Source: Acuticoccus sediminis (GTDB taxonomy: Bacteria; Pseudomonadota; Alphaproteobacteria; Rhizobiales; Amorphaceae). From it: a DNA stretch of 64,000 nucleotides. Below, one piece after another: positions 31,860-38,756 of this stretch. How positions within the stretch are numbered: position 1 is the first letter of the stretch; each line of letters begins with the position of its first letter. The stretch lies in assembly GCF_003258595.1 (NCBI RefSeq), contig NZ_QHHQ01000004.1, forward strand, positions 620,001 to 684,000, read 5' to 3'. The notes beneath the pieces are model-generated. The model was not told the DNA's origin. It did no database searches and saw only the letters and a program-made list of their open reading frames with translations. The position numbers and the translations under genes are program-made.

Positions 31860-32564
31860 GAAAGCCTAGGTAGCGCAGTGGCCGACGCGTTCGGCCTCGT
31901 CCTCTCCGGTGACCCGGCTCTCATGGAGATCATCGGGCTGTCGCTGCGCGTGACCCTCTCGGCCGTCGTCCTCGCGTGCCTCTTCGGCCTGCCGATCGGC
32001 GCGGCCGCCGGCGCCTTCCGCTTCCCGGGCCGGACCGCCCTCGCCGTCGTCCTCAATGCGCTGATGGGGCTGCCGCCCGTCGTGGTCGGCCTCGGCGTCT
32101 ACCTGACGCTCTCCGCGTCGGGACCGCTCGGCGTCCTCGGGCTTCTCTACACGCCGACCGCGATGGTGATCGCGCAGACGATCCTCGTGACCCCCATCGT
32201 CGCGGCGCTGACCCGGCAGGTGATCGAGGACCTCAACAGCGAATATGCCGAGCAGTTCGCCTCCCTCGGGGTGCGCGGGACGGACCGCGTCGGCGCCCTC
32301 CTCTGGGATGCGCGCTACAGCCTTCTCACGGTGGCGCTCGCCGGCTTCGGCCGGGCCATCGCCGAGGTCGGCGCCGTCATCATCGTCGGCGGCAACATCA
32401 ACCACGTCACCCGCGTGATGACGACGACCATCGCGCTCGAAACCTCGAAGGGGAACCTCAGCCTCGCGCTGGCGCTCGGCGTGGTGCTCCTGGCGATCGC
32501 TTTCATCGTCAACGCCCTCGTGATGGCGGTACGCGCCTCCGCGGCCCGGTCGGCCTATGCCTGA
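31857..32564 (+). CDS. tupB: Tungstate ABC transporter permease, TupB type
   Basis: A 235-residue inner-membrane permease with about five or six segments. It follows the TupB/WtpB pattern: SLRVTLSAVVLACLFGLPIGAAAGAF, VLNALMGLPPVVVGLGVYLTLSASGPLG, LYTPTAMVIAQTILVTPIVAALT, and the EAA loop EQFASLGVRGTDRVGALLWDARYSLLT followed by GFGRAIAEVGAVIIVGGNI. These distinguish oxyanion importers of tungstate type from ModB. The start codon lies within an inverted repeat. It overlaps tupC by 8 bases. The nearby formate dehydrogenase is the probable consumer of the metal. Confidence 0.92.
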   Translation: MESLGSAVADAFGLVLSGDPALMEIIGLSLRVTLSAVVLACLFGLPIGAAAGAFRFPGRTALAVVLNALMGLPPVVVGLGVYLTLSASGPLGVLGLLYTPTAMVIAQTILVTPIVAALTRQVIEDLNSEYAEQFASLGVRGTDRVGALLWDARYSLLTVALAGFGRAIAEVGAVIIVGGNINHVTRVMTTTIALETSKGNLSLALALGVVLLAIAFIVNALVMAVRASAARSAYA

Positions 32565-33336
32565 AGCGCTGCGCCCCATCGCCCCGGAGCCCGGCGCGAG
32601 TGTCGTCCCCCTCGCCGCCCCGCTCGTCGAGGCGCGTGACGTCACCTTCGCCGTACGCGGGCGGCGGCTGGTGGATGGTGTGCGCCTCGCCGTGCGCCCG
32701 GGCCGAAGCACCGTCGTGCTCGGTGCCAACGGGGCGGGAAAGAGCCTCCTGCTGCGCCTTCTCCACGGCCTCATCGCCCCCACCGGCGGTGCCGTCCTGT
32801 GGCGCGGCAGCCCGCTGGACCGCGCTGCGCGGCGCCATCAGGCGATGGTGTTCCAGCGCCCGGTCATGCTGCGCCGCTCGGCCCGGGCGAACGTCGCCTT
32901 CGCCCTCGGGGTGCGCGGCATCGCCTCCCGCGACCGCGCCGCCCGCGTCGACGAGGCGCTCGAGCGTGCCCGCCTGACGGCTCTCGCAGCGCAGCCCGCC
33001 CGGCTCCTCTCCGGCGGCGAACAGCAGCGGCTGGCCCTCGCCCGTGCGCTGGTGACCGAGCCCGAGCTCCTGTTCCTGGACGAGCCCACCGCGAGCCTCG
33101 ATCCGGCCTCCACGCATGCCATCGAGGGGCTGATCGACGACGCGCGCGCCGCCGGGGTGACCATCGTCATGGTGACCCACGACCGCGGGCAGGCCGAGCG
33201 GCTCGCCGACGACGTCGTCTTCCTTCACCGGGGACGCGTCGCCGAGCACGGGCCGGCGAGCCGCGTCCTCGACGCGCCGCAGTCCGAGCCGTTCCGCGCC
33301 TGGCTCGACGGCCGGCTCTACCTTGATCCCGCCTGA
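32557..33336 (+). CDS. tupC: Tungstate ABC transporter ATP-binding protein, TupC type
   Basis: A 259-residue ATPase. Walker A is GANGAGKSLL, the signature LLSGGEQQRLALARAL, Walker B LLFLDEPTASLD and the H-loop VTHDRGQAERLADD. The short C-terminus lacks the TOBE domain of ModC, as expected for TupC. It overlaps tupB by 8 bases and is followed by tupA after 42 bases. The N-terminal 25 residues are Pro/Ala-rich and may not all be translated. Confidence 0.92.
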   Translation: MPEALRPIAPEPGASVVPLAAPLVEARDVTFAVRGRRLVDGVRLAVRPGRSTVVLGANGAGKSLLLRLLHGLIAPTGGAVLWRGSPLDRAARRHQAMVFQRPVMLRRSARANVAFALGVRGIASRDRAARVDEALERARLTALAAQPARLLSGGEQQRLALARALVTEPELLFLDEPTASLDPASTHAIEGLIDDARAAGVTIVMVTHDRGQAERLADDVVFLHRGRVAEHGPASRVLDAPQSEPFRAWLDGRLYLDPA

Positions 33337-33378
33337 CGCGCCCTCACGAACACGAAACGACCAACGGGAGGCTTCCTG

Positions 33379-34209
33379 ATGATCCGACGCCAATTTCTCG
33401 CCCTCGCCGCGGCCGGCCTCTTCGCCGTGTCGCTCGCCGGCGCCGCCGACGCGGCGGACGACTTCATCGTCGTGCAGTCGACCACGTCGACGCAGAACTC
33501 CGGCCTGTTCGACTTCATGCTGCCGAAGTTCACCGACAAGACCGGGATCGAGGTGCGCGTCGTCGCCGTCGGCACCGGGCAGGCCATCAAGAACGCCGCG
33601 AACGGCGACGGCGACGTCCTCTTCGTACACGCCAAGCCGGCGGAGGAGAAGTTCGTGGCGTCCGGCGAGGGCGTCTCGCGCCACGACGTGATGTACAACG
33701 ACTTCGTCATCGTCGGCCCGCCGTCCGATCCGGCCGGGATCGCCGGTTCGAAGGACGTCGTCGCCGCCCTCTCCAGGATCGCCGGATCCGAGGCGCCGTT
33801 CGCCTCGCGCGGCGACGACTCGGGCACCAACAAGGCCGAGCTCCGCCTCTGGAAGGAGGCCGGCATCGACGTCGCGTCAGCCTCCGGCGGGTGGTACCGC
33901 GAGACGGGCTCGGGGATGGGCGCCACGCTCAATACCGGCACCGGCATGGGCGCCTACATCATGACCGACCGCGCCACCTGGATCGCCTTCGGCAACAAGG
34001 GCGACTACGCGATCGCCGTCGAGGGAGACCCGAAGCTCTTCAACCAGTACGGCATCATCCTGGTGAACCCGGAGAAGCATCCGAACGTGAAGGCGGAGGC
34101 GGGACAGTCCTTCATCGACTGGGTCCTCTCCGACGAGGGCCAGGACGTCATCGCCGACTACAAGGTCGACGGGCAGCAGCTCTTCTTTCCCAACGCCCGC
34201 CCCGACTGA
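33379..34209 (+). CDS. tupA: Tungstate ABC transporter substrate-binding protein, TupA type
   Basis: A 276-residue periplasmic protein with a clear Sec signal peptide (MIRRQFLALAAAGLFAVSLA, cleavage near ADAADD at about residue 26). The mature N-terminus has VVQSTTSTQNSGLFDFMLPKF; the TTS oxyanion loop and the later GDDSGTNKAELRLW block are hallmarks of TupA. Length fits the family. Preceded by GGGAGGC. TupA selects tungstate over molybdate with very high affinity in characterised members; here that selectivity is inferred. It closes the tupBCA operon and is convergent with the regulator gene. Confidence 0.94.
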   Translation: MIRRQFLALAAAGLFAVSLAGAADAADDFIVVQSTTSTQNSGLFDFMLPKFTDKTGIEVRVVAVGTGQAIKNAANGDGDVLFVHAKPAEEKFVASGEGVSRHDVMYNDFVIVGPPSDPAGIAGSKDVVAALSRIAGSEAPFASRGDDSGTNKAELRLWKEAGIDVASASGGWYRETGSGMGATLNTGTGMGAYIMTDRATWIAFGNKGDYAIAVEGDPKLFNQYGIILVNPEKHPNVKAEAGQSFIDWVLSDEGQDVIADYKVDGQQLFFPNARPD

Positions 34210-34218
34210 TCCGCCGGT

Positions 34219-34231
34219 CGGGCGCGGCCCG
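34219..34231. terminator. Small GC hairpin between tupA and the regulator
   Basis: CGGGC/GCCCG (34219-34223 and 34227-34231) with a 3-base loop lies in the 24-base gap between convergent stops. Weak, without T-run. Confidence 0.25.
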
Positions 34232-34233
34232 CA

Positions 34234-35118
34234 TCAGGCGGAGAGCCAGCGGACCGTTCCGACCTCGGAGACGTCGTAGCCTCCCATCGCGTCCGCCTTC
34301 GCGGCGAAGGCGGGCGTCCGGCAGAACGCCATCAGCTGCTGCACCGGAGGGGTGAAATAGGCGTGGCGGTCGACGAGGAGGTCGAACCGCTCCTCCACCA
34401 GCGGCAGGAAGTCCAGCCGGAACTGCCGCGCCACCGCCTCGAGGCCCAGCGCGGCGTCGGCGTCGCCGGCATAGACCGTCGCGGCGGCGTCCGTCTCGGT
34501 CCGTGCGACGGTCTCGTGCGCCACGATGGACCCGGCCACGCCCGCCTCCTCGCAGAGGCGGTCGTGCAGCGAGCGCGTGCCGGACCCCGGCTGGCGCAGG
34601 ACCACGCGCCGCCCCGCGAGATCGGCGAAGCCCGACAGCGGCCCCGTCGCGGCGCTGGAATGGATGAGGCCCTGCCGCCGGCGGGCGAAGGCGATCAGCA
34701 CGACGTTCGTCGGCCGCGCCGCGGCGACCGTCTCGATGTTCCAGCCCTCGTCTTCAGGGACATGCATGGCCGCGAGCGCCGCCTCCCCGCGCAGGAAGCG
34801 CTCCAGCCCGTCGCCGCTGCCGTCCAGCAGCGCCGCGAGGCCCGAGCGCGACTCGCGCAGCGCCCAGTCGAGCAGCGGGTCGTGCGAGCCGACCACGACG
34901 GCCGGCCGCTCGGCCTGACGCGTCCCGACCGGCTCGCCGCTGATCCAGGCGTCGATCTCGTCCTTGGGGAAGAGCAGCTTGCCGGTGACACGGCGGTGCG
35001 GGATCTCCCCCGCGGCGGCAAGCTCGTAGACCTTGCGTTCCTTCACGCGCAGGAGGTCGGCCACCTCGCGGGTGGTCAGGTAGACTGGTGCTTTCGTCTC
35101 TCGCTCCACGATCGTCAA
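34234..35118 (-). CDS. Excisionase-type HTH / periplasmic-binding-fold transcriptional regulator
   Basis: A 294-residue protein. Residues 12-60 form an excisionase/MerR-like helix-turn-helix (VYLTTREVADLLRVKERKVYELAAAGEIPHRRVTGKLLFPKDEIDAWI). From about residue 75 to the end it has a type II binding-protein-like domain of the PBP-like/LysR-substrate type found in molybdate-linked regulators (VVVGSHDPLLDWALRES, FADLAGRRVVLRQPGSGTRSLHDRLC, ATVYAGDADAALGLEAVARQFRLDFLPLVEERFDLLV). Such proteins occur next to molybdate or tungstate importers and Mo/W-enzymes and probably sense the oxyanion or cofactor. It lies between tupBCA and the fdh operon, so it could control both. DNA target and ligand are inference. 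Confidence 0.85.
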   Translation of the reverse strand: MTIVERETKAPVYLTTREVADLLRVKERKVYELAAAGEIPHRRVTGKLLFPKDEIDAWISGEPVGTRQAERPAVVVGSHDPLLDWALRESRSGLAALLDGSGDGLERFLRGEAALAAMHVPEDEGWNIETVAAARPTNVVLIAFARRRQGLIHSSAATGPLSGFADLAGRRVVLRQPGSGTRSLHDRLCEEAGVAGSIVAHETVARTETDAAATVYAGDADAALGLEAVARQFRLDFLPLVEERFDLLVDRHAYFTPPVQQLMAFCRTPAFAAKADAMGGYDVSEVGTVRWLSA

Positions 35119-35276
35119 CGTGTGTCCCCAACGCGCCGGAGCGTTCCCCTAGCGCATCACCCGCCCGAAATGAATCAATTCGCGCAAGATGATGATACGC
35201 CAAAATCGCGGTGCGGACGCCCGCACGCGCATGCCTCGGGGCTCGGCGCCCCGCGGCCCGGCTCCGGCTCGCGCGG

Positions 35277-35411
35277 TCAGTTGAGGCGGACGGAGTCCGG
35301 GGCGGCCGTGCGCTCGGCCGTGGACCAGCCCACGAGCTCGCTGTTGAGCACGTAGTACGCCCCGACCGAGATCACGGCGATCATGACGAAGGAGAGAAGC
35401 ATCGCGCGCAT
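35277..35411 (-). CDS. 44-residue single-pass membrane peptide at the end of the fdh operon
   Basis: The peptide MRAMLLSFVMIAVISVGAYY continues VLNSELVGWSTAERTAAPDS and ends VRLN. One hydrophobic segment (residues 3-22) is followed by a polar, slightly acidic tail. Start ATG at 35411 lies 8 bases after the stop of the WD40/cytochrome gene, with GGAG upstream, so it is probably the last gene of the operon. The N-in, tail-out topology would put the tail in the periplasm near the cytochrome domain. I know no named family; a small accessory subunit is plausible. Confidence 0.6.
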   Translation of the reverse strand: MRAMLLSFVMIAVISVGAYYVLNSELVGWSTAERTAAPDSVRLN

Positions 35412-35419
35412 GGGGTGTG

Positions 35420-36859
35420 TCACTCCGTGTTCTGGCGCAGGAAGTCGATCAAATCGTGCCGGTCCCTGGCATCGGTGATGCGCTGCATCGGCATGTTCGA
35501 ACCCGGCACGTAGTGCTCGGGACCGAGGTCGAAGAGCGCGCCGAGGGTCGCCTCGGACCAGATGATATCGCTGTGGGACAGCATTTCCGAATACCGGTAG
35601 CCCGGCACCGTGCCGGCCGGGCGGCCGATGATCCCGGCGAGGGTCGGTCCGGCGCGGCGGTCGCCGCCGCCGGTGAGGGTGTGGCAGACGCTGCACTTGC
35701 GCTGGAACTGCCGCTCCCCGTTGTCCATCTCCTCCGGCGGACGCAGGAACGGGCGCTGCACGGCGCCGAGCACCGGAGCCGTGATGCCGGTCGCGGCGAT
35801 GACGGCGGCGCTGTCGTCGATCCCGCCGGCGACGAGGTGGGCGTCGTCCGCGAAGGACAGCGCCCACACCGGCCCGCGCGCGGTGGCCGCGCTGTCGGAG
35901 GTGACCGTCCACCCGTTCGTCTCCACCACCATGACGTGGCCCTCCCCGTCGCCGATGGCGAGCTGGCCGCAGTCCGGCGAAAGGGCCAGCGCCAGCACGG
36001 GCCGGCGGCCGGCGGAGAGGTCGGCGACGGTGGTCCCGTCCGCGAGGGAGGCGACGCGCGTGACCCCGTCGACGGCCCCGTAGGCGATCCAGCCGGCGGC
36101 GGCGTTGACGGCGAGGACGTTGATGGCGAAGCCGTGCCGGGCGAGCACCCGCGTCTCCGCCCCGGTCGCGAGCGACCAGACGCGCAGGCTGCCGTCCGCC
36201 GAGGCGCTCGCGAGCGTGGCATCGTCGACGAACGCGACCGCGTTGACGGCGCCGTCGTGCCCGGTGAGCCAGCGTTCCAGGGCGCCGTCCGCGGACCAGA
36301 TGCCGATCCTGCCGTCCCACCCGGCCGTGGCGATCCGCGTCCCGCCGGGCGACACGGCGACGTCCGCCACCGTCCCCTGATGCCCCTCCAGCCGGTGGAT
36401 GGGCGTGCCGGCCGCGAGGTCCCAGACAATCGCCGAGAAGTCGTCGCCGGAGGAAACGGCCTGGGTCGGCGAGAGCCGCGTGACGGACTTCACCGCCGCG
36501 CGGTGGCCCTCCAGCCAGCGCGCCGTCCCGGTCGCGAGGTCCCAGTAGCCGACGGAGTTGTCGAACGAGGCGGTCAGCGCGTCGGTCGGGGTCGCGGCGA
36601 CGTCCATGACCGGGCCGCCGTGCCCGCTCAGGCGCTCCGCGAAGGTACCCGCGGGAGGGTTCGCTGCGGCCGGCCGCGGCAGACCGGCCAGCGCGGCGGC
36701 GAGGACCGCCGCCACCACGGCCGCGCACAGGACGGGCGCGACGGGGACCGCGGGCCGCAGCGCGCGCGGACTACTCGGCCGGGGCAACGGCTCCGTCCGG
36801 TGCGCCGCGCCTGGCCGCTTCCGCCTCGCGCTTGGCGACCCACAGGTCGTGGTGCTCAC
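35420..36859 (-). CDS. WD40 beta-propeller fused to a class I cytochrome c
   Basis: A 479-residue protein with a hydrophobic signal/anchor segment at about residues 36-60 ending at PRPAAANPP. Residues 75-360 hold about seven WD40-like repeats (GHGGPVMDVAATPTDALTASFDNSVGYWDL, GHQGTVADVAVSPGGTRIATAGWDGRIGIWS and so on). Residues 378-479 are a c-type cytochrome: CSVCH (Cys389, Cys392, His393) and the likely axial Met456 or Met458 in GSNMPMQ. It therefore sits in the periplasm. The start overlaps the end of fdhC by 89 bases; a later GTG pair at 36718/36715 is the main alternative. It could carry electrons from, or scaffold, the formate dehydrogenase. Confidence 0.85.
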   Translation of the reverse strand: MSTTTCGSPSARRKRPGAAHRTEPLPRPSSPRALRPAVPVAPVLCAAVVAAVLAAALAGLPRPAAANPPAGTFAERLSGHGGPVMDVAATPTDALTASFDNSVGYWDLATGTARWLEGHRAAVKSVTRLSPTQAVSSGDDFSAIVWDLAAGTPIHRLEGHQGTVADVAVSPGGTRIATAGWDGRIGIWSADGALERWLTGHDGAVNAVAFVDDATLASASADGSLRVWSLATGAETRVLARHGFAINVLAVNAAAGWIAYGAVDGVTRVASLADGTTVADLSAGRRPVLALALSPDCGQLAIGDGEGHVMVVETNGWTVTSDSAATARGPVWALSFADDAHLVAGGIDDSAAVIAATGITAPVLGAVQRPFLRPPEEMDNGERQFQRKCSVCHTLTGGGDRRAGPTLAGIIGRPAGTVPGYRYSEMLSHSDIIWSEATLGALFDLGPEHYVPGSNMPMQRITDARDRHDLIDFLRQNTE

Positions 36860-38051
36860 GCGCCCAGTTGATGTCCACCTGCCCGGTGCCCATCGCGTCG
36901 AAGGCGCCTTCCATGCCGATGGTGCCGATGTAGATGTGGGCGAGGATCACCGCCATCATCCCGAAGGCGACGATGGAGTGCCAGAGCTGGGCGAGCTGCT
37001 GCTCCTCCTGCGGGGCGAGCTGGGTCGGCAGGTGCCAGCCGAAGAGGCCGGGGATGCCGGTCCAGTCGATCGCCTGGAAGGTCTTGGCGAACATCGGCAT
37101 CTCGAACGGGAAGAGCAGCGCGAGGCCGGTCAGCGAGACCGAGGCGCCGAGCAGGATCGTCACCCAGAAGACGACCTTCTGGCCCGCGTTGAACTTCTTC
37201 GAATGCGGGTGTCCCTTGCCGATGATGCCGCCGCCGGCCTTGATCCACTGCCAGTCGGTCCTGGACGGGATATTGTGCCAGACCCAGAACAACAGCACCA
37301 TCACGAGCCCCAGCATGAAGGCCCAGGAGACGTTGTTGTGCACCCACTTGGTGGCGGTGACGCCGGCCGAGTAGGCTTCCTTGCCCATCACGTCCATGAG
37401 GTAGCTGCGGCCGAAGAGCATGAAGAGGCCGGACAGCGCCAGCAGCACGAACGAGCCCGCCAGGAGCCAGTGCGCGAAGCGCTCGATGAAGGTGAAGCGC
37501 AGGATGGTCCGGCCCGCCTTGCCGGCGCGGATGCGGATCCGCCCGCGGATCAGGAAGAACAGCGCCAGGATGCCGATGACGCCGATCAGCAGGTAGCCGC
37601 CCCACTCCCGCAGCGGTCCGCGCCGCACCTTGAGCCACTCCATGCCGCCGGTCTGGATGAGGACGCCCGCGGCCGGGGTGTGCGCGGTCGTGCGCACGTC
37701 CTCGGTGCCGTAGCGGATCGCGCGGTAGGCGTCGGGATAGGAAAGGCCGGAGCCGAGCTGGCCGGCGATCGTCGCCGCGGAATGCGGGTCGGCGCCCCCT
37801 GCCGAGCCGGCCTCGGGCGCGGTGCGCAGGACGGGCTCGAGGGCGTTCTCGCCGCGCTGGCGCGCGAGGATGCGGTTGAGCTGGTCGTCGGCGGACGGGC
37901 TGTCGGCGCGGCTGAGGCCGCCCGGCTGCCGCGCGATCCCGCTCTCGGGCTTGCTCGGAAGCTGCTCCTGCGCCGCGGCGGGCTGGAGGAAGAGGCCCGC
38001 GAACATCGCGAGAAGAACGGCGGCAAGCCAGCACTTTTCGAGCCAGCGCAT
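36771..38051 (-). CDS. fdhC: Formate dehydrogenase gamma subunit (cytochrome b556) with N-terminal periplasmic extension
   Basis: A 426-residue protein. The first 27 residues look like a signal peptide (CWLAAVLLAMFAGLFLQPAAAQ). Residues 28-150 form a polar extension not found in short FdnI-like subunits, then four membrane helices follow: GGYLLIGVIGILALFFLI, FAHWLLAGSFVLLALSGLFM, WAFMLGLVMVLLFWVWHNI, and VVFWVTILLGASVSLTGLALLF, with a last helix near SIVAFGMMAVILAHIYIGTIGMEG. Histidines in FAHWLLAG, HNNVSW, HNIPS, WHS and AHIYIG are heme b and quinone-site candidates. ATG at 38051 has AAGGAG in front. It links the enzyme to the quinone pool or to the periplasmic cytochrome. Confidence 0.9.
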   Translation of the reverse strand: MRWLEKCWLAAVLLAMFAGLFLQPAAAQEQLPSKPESGIARQPGGLSRADSPSADDQLNRILARQRGENALEPVLRTAPEAGSAGGADPHSAATIAGQLGSGLSYPDAYRAIRYGTEDVRTTAHTPAAGVLIQTGGMEWLKVRRGPLREWGGYLLIGVIGILALFFLIRGRIRIRAGKAGRTILRFTFIERFAHWLLAGSFVLLALSGLFMLFGRSYLMDVMGKEAYSAGVTATKWVHNNVSWAFMLGLVMVLLFWVWHNIPSRTDWQWIKAGGGIIGKGHPHSKKFNAGQKVVFWVTILLGASVSLTGLALLFPFEMPMFAKTFQAIDWTGIPGLFGWHLPTQLAPQEEQQLAQLWHSIVAFGMMAVILAHIYIGTIGMEGAFDAMGTGQVDINWAREHHDLWVAKREAEAARRGAPDGAVAPAE

Positions 38052-38149
38052 GAGCGTCTCCTTGTTGTCGTTGCCGGCGGCGGGGGCGCTGGGGCCTCCG
38101 CCGGACCGCCCATGGGCGTGGGTTCGATGCCGCGTCGGTTCTGGCCGCG

Positions 38150-38746
38150 TCAGTTCTGCTGCTGGTCGCCGTAGGCGGTGCCCCAGCCCCACGCACCGGA
38201 GCCGAAGCCACGGGCGACGACGCGCTCGCGGTAGATGTCGGAAACGTCGTCACCGTCGCCGGCGAGGAGCGCCTTGGTGGAGCACATCTCCGCGCAGAGA
38301 GGCAGCTTGCCCTCGGCGATGCGGTTGCGCCCGTACTTGGCGAACTCGGCCGCCGAGCCGTCCGGCTCCGGACCGCCGGAGCAGAAGGTGCACTTGTCCA
38401 TCTTGCCGCGGGAGCCGAAGTTGCCGGCCTGCGGGTACTGCGGCGCACCGAACGGGCACGCGTAGAAGCAGTAGCCGCAGCCGATGCACAGGTCCTTGGA
38501 GTGCAGCACGATGCCGTCGGACGTCTGGTAGAAGCAGTCCGTCGGGCAGACCGCCATGCAGGGGGCGTCCGAGCAGTGCATGCAGGCCACCGAGATGGAC
38601 CGCTCGCCCGCCTGACCGTCGTTGATCGTCACCACCCTCCGGCGGTTGATCCCCCACGGCACCTCGTTCTCGTTCTTGCAGGCGGTGACGCAGGCGTTGC
38701 ACTCGATGCAGCGCTCGGAGTCACACAGGAATTTTGCGCGTGCCAT
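38150..38746 (-). CDS. fdhB: Formate dehydrogenase beta subunit, four [4Fe-4S] ferredoxin
   Basis: A 198-residue electron-transfer subunit. It has four cysteine groups: CIECNACVTACKNENEVP, CMHCSDAPCMAVCP, CIGCGYCFYACPFGAP, and CTFCSGG...CAEMCSTKAL, enough for four [4Fe-4S] clusters, as in FdnH-like subunits without the C-terminal membrane anchor. It has no signal peptide, so it would be exported with the Tat-bearing alpha subunit as a complex. AGGGGGA precedes the ATG; fdhA ends 10 bases upstream. Confidence 0.94.
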   Translation of the reverse strand: MARAKFLCDSERCIECNACVTACKNENEVPWGINRRRVVTINDGQAGERSISVACMHCSDAPCMAVCPTDCFYQTSDGIVLHSKDLCIGCGYCFYACPFGAPQYPQAGNFGSRGKMDKCTFCSGGPEPDGSAAEFAKYGRNRIAEGKLPLCAEMCSTKALLAGDGDDVSDIYRERVVARGFGSGAWGWGTAYGDQQQN

Positions 38747-38756
38747 CGGTTTCCCC

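Noticed and set aside
34234-35118. Integrase/phage excisionase gene implying a prophage
   Set aside because: Only the HTH resembles excisionase; the rest is a binding-protein-like sensor domain and no other phage gene is near.
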